Assembly (NCBI GenBank): GCA_938037185.1
Contig: CALHQK010000037.1
Location: 1 to 37,500, forward strand
DNA: 37,500 nt
DNA from: an uncultured Riemerella sp.
Lineage (GTDB): Bacteria > Bacteroidota > Bacteroidia > Flavobacteriales > Weeksellaceae
Direction of reading: 5' to 3'
Below are positions 24,289 through 32,961 of this stretch, one piece after another (positions within the stretch are counted from its first letter, which is position 1; every line of letters begins with the position of its first letter). The notes beneath the pieces were generated by a model. The model was given only the letters and a program-made list of their open reading frames with translations. It was not told the DNA's origin and made no database searches. A program made the position numbers and the translations under genes.

Positions 24289-25572
24289 ATGAATCATAAA
24301 ATAGCAATTATTGGACTTGGTTATGTAGGGCTGCCATTGGCAAGATTATTTGCCACTAAATTCCCTGTGGTAGGTTTTGACATTAACCAAAAAAGAATCA
24401 CAGAACTAAATGCTGGGCACGATGAAACTTTGGAGGTGTCTGATGAACTTCTAAAATCAGCCTTGGTTAAAGAAAACCCTTTCAATGCTGGTACCAACGG
24501 ACTTTTCTGCTCTGCTGACCTAAAAGATATAGAAAATGCCAATGTATATATCATCACCGTGCCTACGCCTGTGGACAGAAACAATCGCCCAGACCTTACT
24601 CCTCTTGTAAAAGCGAGTGAAACGGTAGGAAAAGTGATTAAAAAAGGTGATATTGTCATCTACGAATCTACGGTTTACCCTGGCGCTACTGAGGAAGACT
24701 GTATCCCTGTGGTAGAGAGAGTTTCTGGACTTAAATTTAATGTAGATTTCTTCGCTGGTTATTCTCCTGAAAGAATAAACCCAGGAGACAAAGAACACAC
24801 CGTGGAGAAAATCCTAAAAGTAATCTCTGGTTCTACTCCAGAAATCGGTAAAGTGGTGAATGACTTATATTCTTCTGTGATTACAGCAGGTACGCACCTT
24901 GCTCCAACTATCAAAGTTGCCGAAGCTGCCAAAGTAATCGAAAACTCACAAAGAGATATCAATATTGCTTTCGTAAATGAATTGGCTAAAATATTTAACC
25001 TAATGGATATCAACACTCACGATGTTCTAAAAGCTGCTGGAACCAAATGGAATTTCCTTCCTTTCAAACCAGGTCTTGTAGGTGGGCACTGCATCGGTGT
25101 GGATCCATATTATTTGGCTCAAAAAGCTCAGGAGTACGGCTACCATCCAGAAATCATCTTGGCAGGAAGAAGAATGAATGATTCTATGGGAAAATATGTT
25201 GCCGAGCAAGTGGTAAAAGCGATGATTAAGAAAAATATCCAAATCAATGGAGCTAAATTACTCATGCTGGGAGTAACTTTCAAAGAAAACTGCCCTGATG
25301 TCAGAAATACTAAAATCATCGATGTAATCTCTGCTTTGGAGGATTTTGGTGTTAAAGTGACCACTTACGACCCTTGGGCTAATCCTAGCGAAGTGAAGCA
25401 CGAATACGGAATAGAAAGCATGGAAACGCTTCCTTCAGATAAATATGAAGCAGTAGTTCTGGGAGTTGCCCACAGAGAATTCTTGGATTTGGATATTGAA
25501 AACCTTAAAAAAGAAAATGCGGTGGTATATGATGTGAAAGGATTTTTGAAAGATGTTGATATGAAATTATAA
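24289..25572 (+). CDS. wbpO: WbpO/TviB-type UDP-HexNAc 6-dehydrogenase
   Basis: The 427-residue UDP-glucose/GDP-mannose dehydrogenase-family enzyme has NAD-binding IAIIGLGYVGLPLARLF near the N-terminus, the structural segment KVIENSQRDINIAFVNE and the catalytic cysteine C268 in GGHCIGVDPYYL. The C-terminal domain VTFKENCPDVRNTK is intact. The sequence style (AGTKWNFLPFKPGLVGGHC) matches the WbpO/TviB/VipA subgroup, which oxidises UDP-GalNAc or UDP-GlcNAc twice to the uronic acid. With the WbpP-type epimerase it predicts a HexNAc uronic acid, probably GalNAcA, in the polymer. Gap to the preceding gene is 22 bp. Confidence 0.92.
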   Translation: MNHKIAIIGLGYVGLPLARLFATKFPVVGFDINQKRITELNAGHDETLEVSDELLKSALVKENPFNAGTNGLFCSADLKDIENANVYIITVPTPVDRNNRPDLTPLVKASETVGKVIKKGDIVIYESTVYPGATEEDCIPVVERVSGLKFNVDFFAGYSPERINPGDKEHTVEKILKVISGSTPEIGKVVNDLYSSVITAGTHLAPTIKVAEAAKVIENSQRDINIAFVNELAKIFNLMDINTHDVLKAAGTKWNFLPFKPGLVGGHCIGVDPYYLAQKAQEYGYHPEIILAGRRMNDSMGKYVAEQVVKAMIKKNIQINGAKLLMLGVTFKENCPDVRNTKIIDVISALEDFGVKVTTYDPWANPSEVKHEYGIESMETLPSDKYEAVVLGVAHREFLDLDIENLKKENAVVYDVKGFLKDVDMKL

Positions 25573-25575
25573 CCC

Positions 25576-26772
25576 ATGGAGTTAGAGGAGTTTTTTAAGA
25601 TGATAATTCCTATTATAAATTTAATAGGAACTATTGTTTTTATAAAAAATAGAAAGCTGAATAAGAAAGTTACTTTTGTAATTATTCTTTTTTATGGATT
25701 GTTTAATTTATCTGCGAATTTTTCTTTGATTTACAGATATTTATACCAGTTCATTATTTTCGCTTTTTCTCTATATTCTTTAAGATTAATCATTTTAAGG
25801 AGAAAAACATTTTTGTTTCATTATTTCTTCTTTTTTTTCTTGGTGTCGGTTTTATTGTCTTATTTTATTAATAGTGGATTTAATAGCAGCATCGCAAATA
25901 TCTCTTTGATAAATTACATTTTAGTAATGATATCATCAATAGGCGTCTGCACGATATTTATACAAGAGAAAAATATATTATTTCATTTATCTAATTATTT
26001 AAGGAAATTGTTGTTTTACAATTCTATATTGATAATCCTGATATTTGTCTATTCTGGTTTTGGATATAGGGTAGAATATACATTTTCCAATACCAATTAT
26101 CTTGCTTTTTTCTTAGGAGCAAGTATGATTTTCATACACATGATTTCTCTGTCTGATATTAAGGATAATGTAACGCCGATGTTACTTTTAGCCGCTATAT
26201 TTTGCACAGGTTCTAGAAGTATTTTGTTCATTGCGCTTCCGTTTTATTTTTTCCTTTATTTAAGGAAAAAGCCTTGGCTATTTATTCTGCTTACAATTAT
26301 AGCTGTTCCGCTTGTAATAAACTTTACAGAAAAACTTGGCGAGATGGCGCGGGTCAAAGATATTGCAGAAGATGCCAGTATTTTGCAGAGATATGAGATT
26401 TTTTTGGTAGTGAAAAATATATTTGAGGCCAAGCCTCTATTTGGTATAGGATATGGTAGGTTTATTGAGGAATTTAAATATTATCTTGATGGAGATATAG
26501 TTCTGCTTCATGCAATAGATGAGATAGTTACTCATAATGATTATTATAGAGTTCTTGCAGAATTGGGGCTTTTCGGGATGTTTTTATTTTTATTTTACAT
26601 TTTTAAAAATGCATTTTATTTGTTGAGGATTAAATATGATTTTGCCGTATTGTTTTTATTTATATTAGCGGTTTCGTATTCTTTTACGCATAATAATCTT
26701 AATTCTTTTTTATTCTGGTTGATGGCCTCCATGCCTTATATTTATTATCAAAGGAAGAAGTATAAAATATGA
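25576..26772 (+). CDS. wzy: Wzy-like O-antigen/capsule polymerase
   Basis: The 398-residue protein is almost entirely hydrophobic with about 10-12 predicted helices and a large loop between helices in the C-terminal half (ARVKDIAEDASILQRYEIF) followed by PLFGIGYGRF, the pattern of the O-antigen ligase/polymerase family. Such enzymes join undecaprenyl-linked repeat units at the periplasmic face. Sequence identity in this family is always low, so the call rests on topology, the GIGYG motif and position beside a flippase. The region is very AT-rich. The TGA stop overlaps the flippase start (ATGA). Confidence 0.8.
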   Translation: MELEEFFKMIIPIINLIGTIVFIKNRKLNKKVTFVIILFYGLFNLSANFSLIYRYLYQFIIFAFSLYSLRLIILRRKTFLFHYFFFFFLVSVLLSYFINSGFNSSIANISLINYILVMISSIGVCTIFIQEKNILFHLSNYLRKLLFYNSILIILIFVYSGFGYRVEYTFSNTNYLAFFLGASMIFIHMISLSDIKDNVTPMLLLAAIFCTGSRSILFIALPFYFFLYLRKKPWLFILLTIIAVPLVINFTEKLGEMARVKDIAEDASILQRYEIFLVVKNIFEAKPLFGIGYGRFIEEFKYYLDGDIVLLHAIDEIVTHNDYYRVLAELGLFGMFLFLFYIFKNAFYLLRIKYDFAVLFLFILAVSYSFTHNNLNSFLFWLMASMPYIYYQRKKYKI

Positions 26773-27935
26773 AAGAATTATTGAATAAGTTATTGAAGAT
26801 TAACTTATGGAATATAATATTTTCATTATTTAATCTTCTTAGTAGTTTCCTGATTGTAAGGGTTTTAGGAGTATCTATTTTAGGCGAATATACAGTTGTT
26901 AATGTTTATATTGCCTTTTCAGCGCTTATTATTGTGGCTATTCCGCCTAATTTAGCGGTGTATAAGTATCAGGATGAGACAGATTTTCCGAAGATACATT
27001 CTTCATATTTTGTTTGTATTTCTATAATATCAGGTTTGATACTGGCGGTAAGTGCGTTTGTTTTTTTAGAAATAGAGGTTAGTTTGCTGTATCTTATCGC
27101 ATATGCGGTAGGGATAGCGTGGAATAATTATTTTGATGTCTATTTTCAGGCGAGGGGATTATTAAAGGAATATTATAAATTTTTAACCATAATTGCAGTT
27201 TCCAAATGCCTCTTGATTGTCGTATTTTTTTATTTTGGTCAGCTGAAAACAATTGACGATTTACTTGTTTCGCAGCTTGTTCCGCAGTTGTCCATCATCA
27301 TCATTTATCTATACAGGATAAAATTCTTTCGTAGAGACAAATTTGTATCTATCTCAAGATTAGTTGGTTATATGAAGTCTAATATTCGGTTGTTTATCCC
27401 ATATTATTTTAGTTCTTCATTAAAAGTATGTAAGGAGCAGATAGATATTATTATCTTTAATCTATTCATTTCTAAGGAAGTGCTGGGGATATTTTCTTTA
27501 TTTACGAAATCAATCGCCTTTTTCAATTCGTTAATCAGGGTGATAGAATCTTATTTTACAAGCAGAAAAAATATTAAGAACGATTATGATTTGTTATTTA
27601 CAAAATCCATTCTTATAGGAGTTGTTTTTCAGGTAGGTTTTATATTATTTAATATCGTTTATATGTATATCATGCTGGGGAAAATCCTTATAGCTGAGAC
27701 TATTATAGCAAGTTTTTTCTTCTTGTTTGTCGCAAAATTTATAATGGTTCGGCAGAAAATGCTTTCTAATTTTGACATGAAGTTGATTAATATATCCCAA
27801 ATAAGTTATATATTAGTGTCGGTATTATTATCCGTATTGTGTCATTATTTATATGATATGGATATAATGGCGGTGCTGTCAATATTTGTAGTTTCAAATT
27901 TAGTATTGCAGAAAATAATTATAATGGAAAAATAA
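26769..27935 (+). CDS. wzx: Wzx-like repeat-unit flippase
   Basis: The 388-residue polytopic protein starts with LLKINLWNIIFSLFNLLSSF and LIVRVLGVSILGEYTVVNVY, typical of polysaccharide biosynthesis (Polysacc_synt) flippases. About 11-12 helices can be counted; it is slightly shorter than the common 410-480 residues but shows no obvious truncation. It would move the undecaprenyl-diphosphate-linked oligosaccharide across the inner membrane. It overlaps the polymerase gene by 4 bp and is followed 4 bp later by the acyltransferase. Base composition is as AT-rich as its neighbour. Confidence 0.85.
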   Translation: MKELLNKLLKINLWNIIFSLFNLLSSFLIVRVLGVSILGEYTVVNVYIAFSALIIVAIPPNLAVYKYQDETDFPKIHSSYFVCISIISGLILAVSAFVFLEIEVSLLYLIAYAVGIAWNNYFDVYFQARGLLKEYYKFLTIIAVSKCLLIVVFFYFGQLKTIDDLLVSQLVPQLSIIIIYLYRIKFFRRDKFVSISRLVGYMKSNIRLFIPYYFSSSLKVCKEQIDIIIFNLFISKEVLGIFSLFTKSIAFFNSLIRVIESYFTSRKNIKNDYDLLFTKSILIGVVFQVGFILFNIVYMYIMLGKILIAETIIASFFFLFVAKFIMVRQKMLSNFDMKLINISQISYILVSVLLSVLCHYLYDMDIMAVLSIFVVSNLVLQKIIIMEK

Positions 27936-27939
27936 TAAA

Positions 27940-28500
27940 ATGAGCATAAGAAAAATAATATATGAAATTCTGCTGAAAATTAAATATAGAAAAATAAAGT
28001 TTAAAAAAGAAGGCAGAAATTGTCTTTATCGATACTTGAATTCCGTGTTTTCTTCACCGCAAAATATAGAGCTGGGAGATAATGTAAGCATAGGCCCGAA
28101 GGCAGATTTTGATGCAGCAGGAGGGATAAAAATAGGGAATGGAGTTATTTTTGCGCCAGAAGTGATTATTTACAGCCGAAATCATAATTATGATATTGAT
28201 TTACAGGCGCTTCCTTTTGATAATGTATGCTGGCTCAGCAGTGTGAAAATAGAGGATTATGTCTGGGTAGGGCGCCGGTGTATTATCTTACCAGGAGTTA
28301 CTATTGGGAAAGGGGCGGTTATCGCGGCAGGTTCGGTTGTTGTAAAAGATGTAGAGCCTTTTGCCGTTGTGGGAGGAAATCCAGCTAAGTTTATAAAATA
28401 TCGTAATATTGAGAGGTTTAAACAATTAGAAAAGGAAGAAAACCCATCTGTCTATGAAAGATTTAAACATAAAAAACTGCTAAAGAAGAAAGATGAGTAA
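27940..28500 (+). CDS. Left-handed beta-helix (hexapeptide) acyltransferase
   Basis: The 186-residue protein has hexapeptide repeats from about residue 45 to 145 (IELGDNVSIGPKADFD, IKIGNGVIFAPEV, VKIEDYVWVGRR, VTIGKGAVIAAGSVV), a catalytic-type histidine in YSRNHNYD and the ending VVGGNPAKFIKYR. This is the WbbJ/LacA/CysE-like acetyltransferase layout, using acetyl-CoA. The probable role is O-acetylation of the repeat unit; N-acetylation of a 4-amino sugar (PglD role) is less likely because the sequence lacks the N-terminal Rossmann part of PglD. It overlaps the following glycosyltransferase by 8 bp. Confidence 0.85.
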   Translation: MSIRKIIYEILLKIKYRKIKFKKEGRNCLYRYLNSVFSSPQNIELGDNVSIGPKADFDAAGGIKIGNGVIFAPEVIIYSRNHNYDIDLQALPFDNVCWLSSVKIEDYVWVGRRCIILPGVTIGKGAVIAAGSVVVKDVEPFAVVGGNPAKFIKYRNIERFKQLEKEENPSVYERFKHKKLLKKKDE

Positions 28501-29632
28501 TAGGTTGATTTATGTTTTGAATAACTATTCTAAGAAATCGGATGAACACTATTTTCATGTTATCAATTTCTTGGATAAACTGGCAGATACAGGCGTAGAA
28601 ATTGCTTTAATTATAGAAAAAAGCGATGAACTTCCCGTTTTTAGAAATCCTAATATTAAAATGTATCCTCTTTCCAAGGGCAGTAAATATCTTCGTAGTT
28701 TTAAATTCCTGAAAGTGCTGAATAAATTATATTCGGAAGGATACAGAAAAATTTTCATCAGAATTTCTCAAAATGCAATTATTCCAGCTATTTTTTATAG
28801 TTTCTTTTCCAAATTAGAAACTTATTACTGGCACAGTGGCACCGTATTAGAGTATGACAGAAAGCACAAACCAAAACTGCGCTTATTTATAGATGAAGCC
28901 AAGTTTTGGTTTATTAAAACCTTTACAACTTGGTTTGTAACAGGGCCGGAATCAATGAAGCAGTATTACATAAAACATAATGTAAAAGCCGATAAAATAA
29001 TAATTCTGTATAATGATATAGACATCAGCCGTTTTTTTATTTCCTCAGATAAAGAGAAAAACAAAGAAAAACTGGGCATTCCCAAAGAAGAAAAGGTGAT
29101 TTTGTTTGTGCATAGGCTATCGCCTGTCAGGGAAACATTGTTTTATATGCCTTATATCATAAAAGAATTTTATAAAAATAATAATACCGAAGATTATAAA
29201 TTTTACATCATTGGTGGCGGTTCGGATAAGGATAAATTAGAAAAGGAAATTGAGCTGAAAAAATTATCGGAAAAAGTAAAAATATTAGGCTCAAAACCCA
29301 ATGCTGTAATTCAGGATTTTTATTCCGTTGCTGATATTTTTATCAATCCCACGATGGCAGAAGGCTTTCCAAGGGTAATTATTGAAGCTATGGCGGTCGG
29401 ATTGCCAGTTGTTACCACGGATGCCGGCGGAATCAAAGACATTATGCCAGCCGGGCAACAGGAATATATTGTTGATAAAAAAGATAGAGATGCCTTTGCT
29501 GCTAAAATGGTAGAATTAGCTCAATTAAAGAACAAAACAGATTTAAGCCAAGAAAATAGAAACCATGTCATCAGGTTTTCCACGGAAAATGTAGCATTGA
29601 TGTATAAAAATACGATTTTTAATCATGAATAA
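28493..29632 (+). CDS. Glycosyltransferase family 4 (first of five)
   Basis: The 379-residue GT-B protein has the C-terminal nucleotide-sugar site AEGFPRVIIEAMAVGLP, a canonical EX7E motif (E290 and E298), then VVTTDAGGI. The central strand VILFVHRLSPVRETLFY starts the second Rossmann domain. GT4 enzymes are retaining transferases that act on the cytoplasmic face. Donor and acceptor cannot be read from sequence. The N-terminus (MSNRLIYVLNNYSKKSDEHY) lacks the usual glycine-rich GG loop, so acceptor recognition may differ from the other GT4 enzymes here. It overlaps both neighbours by 8 bp. Confidence 0.87.
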   Translation: MSNRLIYVLNNYSKKSDEHYFHVINFLDKLADTGVEIALIIEKSDELPVFRNPNIKMYPLSKGSKYLRSFKFLKVLNKLYSEGYRKIFIRISQNAIIPAIFYSFFSKLETYYWHSGTVLEYDRKHKPKLRLFIDEAKFWFIKTFTTWFVTGPESMKQYYIKHNVKADKIIILYNDIDISRFFISSDKEKNKEKLGIPKEEKVILFVHRLSPVRETLFYMPYIIKEFYKNNNTEDYKFYIIGGGSDKDKLEKEIELKKLSEKVKILGSKPNAVIQDFYSVADIFINPTMAEGFPRVIIEAMAVGLPVVTTDAGGIKDIMPAGQQEYIVDKKDRDAFAAKMVELAQLKNKTDLSQENRNHVIRFSTENVALMYKNTIFNHE

Positions 29633-30719
29633 TGATATTTTATTGCATATTTCTCCCAATCAATATCCTCCGTTGCAGGAAGACCACCACACCAAAAAAA
29701 TATGGAAAGAACTGGCGGAAGGAACTAAGGAATATCATGTATTTGCCCGCTCAAAGGGAAATAGGTTTGAAAATTATTCCGAGGGAAATCTGCATCTGCA
29801 TTTAATCCCCGCGATTACAGAAAAACAATGGTCTTTTGTTTTCAGCAGCTGGGTGATGATTTATTATATTCTGAAATACAGAGTAAATAAAATGCTTGTC
29901 CAATGCCCTATAAATGGCGGTTTTACAGCATGCGTTTATTCCAAAATACTGGGTATTCCTTATATGGCTGAAATTCACGGAGAAGAATATTTCAGATATT
30001 TTGAAAAGAAAAAATTTATTGATAAAATATTAGATAAAATACAGCGGATTACTTTTAATAATGCGAAGATTATTCGTTCTTTGTCTCATAAAATGACAGA
30101 GAAACTCAGGCTGAACGGCATACGAAATAATATTGTGGAAATCCCTAACAGGGTGAATATCAATCTTTTTAATAAAGTAAAAGAAAACTATACCATATCC
30201 GCTCCTGTGAAAATAGTCTCTGTGGGAAGATTTGTAGAGGCAAAAAATTACGAGTTTTTGATAGATTTTTGTATAGAAAACGGCTATGAACTGACATTAA
30301 TAGGAGGCGGACATCTTTTTGATAAATATAAGGAACGAATAGGAGCCCACAAAAATATCAACTTGATACAATGGCTGAACCAGAGCGAATTTATTGATAT
30401 TGTCGTTAATTCGGATATTTATATACAATCATCTGTGACAGAAGGGGTTCCAAGAACAATAATAGAGGCAATGGCAATGAGAATGCCGATTGTAGCAACA
30501 AAAGTAGGCTCTATTGAGGGAATCCTGATTGATGAAGAAAATTCTATATTGATAAACAACCCTCTGGATAAAGAAGAATATAAAAATAAAATAGAGAAAA
30601 TAACACAAAATGAAGAATTAAGAGAAAAAATTGCCCGAAATGCCCATTCCGATGCGGTGAATAAATATGAATGGTCAAAAGCATTTAAGATTTATAAACA
30701 AGCAATAAGAGACTTATAA
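29625..30719 (+). CDS. Glycosyltransferase family 4 (second of five)
   Basis: The 364-residue protein has NQYPPLQEDHHTKKIW at the N-terminus, KIVSVGRFVEAKNYEFLID at the domain boundary, and EGVPRTIIEAMAMRMPIVAT with the EX7E pair E273/E281. The family transfers a sugar from a nucleotide donor to the lipid-linked intermediate, with retention. It overlaps the previous gene by 8 bp, and its last stop base is the first base of the next ATG (30719). Substrate unknown. Confidence 0.87.
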   Translation: MNNDILLHISPNQYPPLQEDHHTKKIWKELAEGTKEYHVFARSKGNRFENYSEGNLHLHLIPAITEKQWSFVFSSWVMIYYILKYRVNKMLVQCPINGGFTACVYSKILGIPYMAEIHGEEYFRYFEKKKFIDKILDKIQRITFNNAKIIRSLSHKMTEKLRLNGIRNNIVEIPNRVNINLFNKVKENYTISAPVKIVSVGRFVEAKNYEFLIDFCIENGYELTLIGGGHLFDKYKERIGAHKNINLIQWLNQSEFIDIVVNSDIYIQSSVTEGVPRTIIEAMAMRMPIVATKVGSIEGILIDEENSILINNPLDKEEYKNKIEKITQNEELREKIARNAHSDAVNKYEWSKAFKIYKQAIRDL

Positions 30720-30805
30720 TGAGAATATTGAGGATATACAACCGCTATCCGCCGATGCCGGGAGGTATGGAAAAACATATATTTTATCTTCCGCTGCTCA
30801 GCTAA
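30719..30805 (+). pseudogene. Detached N-terminus of the third GT4 gene
   Basis: ATG at 30719 opens 28 codons, MRILRIYNRYPPMPGGMEKH and eight more, then TAA at 30803. YPPMPGGMEKH is a textbook GT4 N-terminal acceptor loop. Inserting one T after CTT (30788-30790) would give HIFYLSAAQLKQ, the expected continuation; the frame returns to the downstream ORF near 30820. So this is the natural start of the next gene, cut off by two compensating indels that expose a stop codon. Confidence 0.7.
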
Positions 30806-30817
30806 AACAGACAACCT

Positions 30818-31819
30818 ATGATTATTTTCAATGGCTATCAATTTTGCTTCTGCAACAAAAAAATCAATGAGGGGGAGGCTCAGTCAGAATTTGATGTTAA
30901 AATAGGCAATTTCCCTTACGGAAGGATAAAACCGGCATTCGTGGGCGTTTTTTTATTTTATTTTAATGTTTTGTTTGAATTACTAAAAAAAAGAGAAAAA
31001 TTTGATGTCATCCATATTCATGGGGATTGGAGTTCTTTAGTTTTTGCAAAAGTTGTAAAAAAAATAACCGATGCAAAAGCAGTCATGTTCTCTATGCATG
31101 GCAAATTACATCCCAAGAAGCTCTATAATAGGTTAATGTCTCATTTCCTGAAAAATGCAGACCATGTTTTTTCTACTGGATATGAAGCGGGCAGCCAGAT
31201 AAGGGCATTAATGAAAGATAAGGAAGTTACCGTACAGCCAAGCGGGGTCAGTCAGATATTTTTCGAAGCGCCTGAGGAAAGGGAGATGCAGAAAGAAATA
31301 GATGTAGTAACAGTCGCGAATATTAATCCCAAAAAAAATATAGAATTTGTCGTAGATTTGGCAAAGAATAACAAGGAATTCAGTTTTGTTGTCGTTGGGT
31401 TTGGTCCTTTGTATAGCAGTATCAAAGATAAAATTCAGAAATTAGGGCTTGATAATATTAAAATGCTGGGGGCAATGTCTGCCGCTGAAATTAGGGGGAT
31501 TTTGGATAAGTCATCTTGTTTTTTATTAACTTCTTTCGAAGAAGGTACTCCCACAGCAATCCTTGAAGCCATGGTTAGGGGGCTTCCTATCGTAACTTCG
31601 GATGCGGGCGGAATCCAAAATATTATTAAAAATAATGAAAATGGATTTGTTCTTAATCGGTTTTCGGTGGAAGATTATAGTGAAAAACTTCGTATGGTAT
31701 TGAAAGATAAAGATTTATATAATAACATGCGAAAAAATAATATGGCAGTATCCGAAAATTTTGGCTGGAACAAAGTTGCAGAAAGAATAACTAAAATTAC
31801 AGAAAGTGTTTTAAAATGA
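30818..31819 (+). CDS. Glycosyltransferase family 4 (third of five), N-terminally damaged
   Basis: The 333-residue frame carries most of a GT4 enzyme: FDVIHIHGDWSSLVFAK, VVTVANINPKKNIEF at the domain junction, and EGTPTAILEAMVRGLPIVTS with the EX7E pair E242/E250. It lacks the first ~33 residues, which are still recognisable upstream from 30719. Measured from 30719 the gene is 367 codons including the stop, a normal GT4 length. ATG 30818 is only a fallback start; a protein made from it would miss beta-1 and the GG acceptor loop and is probably inactive. A sequencing or assembly error is a real alternative. The stop overlaps the next start by ATGA. Confidence 0.8.
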   Translation: MIIFNGYQFCFCNKKINEGEAQSEFDVKIGNFPYGRIKPAFVGVFLFYFNVLFELLKKREKFDVIHIHGDWSSLVFAKVVKKITDAKAVMFSMHGKLHPKKLYNRLMSHFLKNADHVFSTGYEAGSQIRALMKDKEVTVQPSGVSQIFFEAPEEREMQKEIDVVTVANINPKKNIEFVVDLAKNNKEFSFVVVGFGPLYSSIKDKIQKLGLDNIKMLGAMSAAEIRGILDKSSCFLLTSFEEGTPTAILEAMVRGLPIVTSDAGGIQNIIKNNENGFVLNRFSVEDYSEKLRMVLKDKDLYNNMRKNNMAVSENFGWNKVAERITKITESVLK

Positions 31820-32925
31820 AAGTGTTACATGTTTTAGCGGATACAACATTAGGTGGTGCAGAGAAATTGGTTTCTGATATGATTCCGCTCATTAAGGAAA
31901 AAGGGCATGAATGCGATTTACTTTTTCTAAATGGGAAAAATAATGTATTTAAAGAAAATACGCAGAAAAAGGGCATTAATATTATAGATTTGAGTTTCGG
32001 CAGTATTTATAATCCTATTCTTATCTATAAACTGGCGAAAGTAATGAAGAAATATGATGTGGTGCATGTGCATTTGTTTCCTCCATTCTATTATGCTGCT
32101 TTGGCTAATAATTTGTTTATAAGTAAGGAAGCAAGACCTAAACTTATTTATACAGAACACAATACGGATAATAGAAGAATGAATATGAAAATATTTTCTA
32201 TTATTGATAAATATATATACTCTTTATATGATAAAATTGTTTGTATAACCGATGAGATTTATGGTATTTTAGTTGATTATCTTAAAAACTTTCCTAAAAA
32301 TAAGCTTGTAGTAATTGATAATGGAGTTGATTTGTCTCAAATTTATGATTATCAATGTGATAAAGAGACGATAATAAACATAAAAAAAGAACTAAATTTA
32401 CAGGAAGATGATTGTCTGCTTCTCCAAGTGTCTGCTTTCAGGGAGCAGAAAGACCAAGAGACAGTGATAAATGCTCTGCAATATTTACCAGATAATGTAA
32501 AAATAGTTTTCTTAGGCGAAGGAAAAACACAGAAAAAATGTAAAAATCTGGCTAAAGAACTAAATAAAGAAGACAAAGTCCTTTTTCTTGGAATAAAACA
32601 GAATGTATGCGACTACTTTCAGATAGCAGATTATATTATTTTGTCATCTCATTACGAGGGATTATCTTTGTCCTCTATAGAAGGTATGGCATCAGGGAAG
32701 CCGTTTATAGCCTCTGATGTGAAAGGGCTTTCGCAGATTAGTGGCGCTGGGATATTATTCAAAGAGTCTGACAGCAGGGACTTGGCAGATAAAATAATGG
32801 AGCTGGAAAGAGACAGAAATTATTATAATCAGGTCGTTTCTAAATGTATTGAAAGGTCAAAAAAATATGATATAAAAAATACAGTGAATAGTTATATTCA
32901 GGAATATGAAAAAGTTCTTGATTAA
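31816..32925 (+). CDS. Glycosyltransferase family 4 (fourth of five)
   Basis: The 369-residue protein starts with a classic GT4 N-terminus, VLHVLADTTLGGAEKLVSDM, with the GGAE loop near residue 13. The central region LLQVSAFREQKDQETVINAL begins the second domain, and SSHYEGLSLSSIEGMASGKP holds an EX7E pair (E281/E289). It is expected to act in the cytoplasm on the growing lipid-linked repeat unit. Linked to its predecessor by an ATGA overlap; 36 bp separate it from the next gene. Confidence 0.88.
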   Translation: MKVLHVLADTTLGGAEKLVSDMIPLIKEKGHECDLLFLNGKNNVFKENTQKKGINIIDLSFGSIYNPILIYKLAKVMKKYDVVHVHLFPPFYYAALANNLFISKEARPKLIYTEHNTDNRRMNMKIFSIIDKYIYSLYDKIVCITDEIYGILVDYLKNFPKNKLVVIDNGVDLSQIYDYQCDKETIINIKKELNLQEDDCLLLQVSAFREQKDQETVINALQYLPDNVKIVFLGEGKTQKKCKNLAKELNKEDKVLFLGIKQNVCDYFQIADYIILSSHYEGLSLSSIEGMASGKPFIASDVKGLSQISGAGILFKESDSRDLADKIMELERDRNYYNQVVSKCIERSKKYDIKNTVNSYIQEYEKVLD

Positions 32926-32961
32926 ATAGAATGAATTGATAATTAGTTGGTTGATTATTGT

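Noticed and set aside
27940..28500. PglD-type acetyltransferase completing a bacillosamine pathway
   Set aside because: It has only the hexapeptide-repeat domain with a WbbJ-like ending and sits far from the aminotransferase; general O-acetylation is at least as likely.
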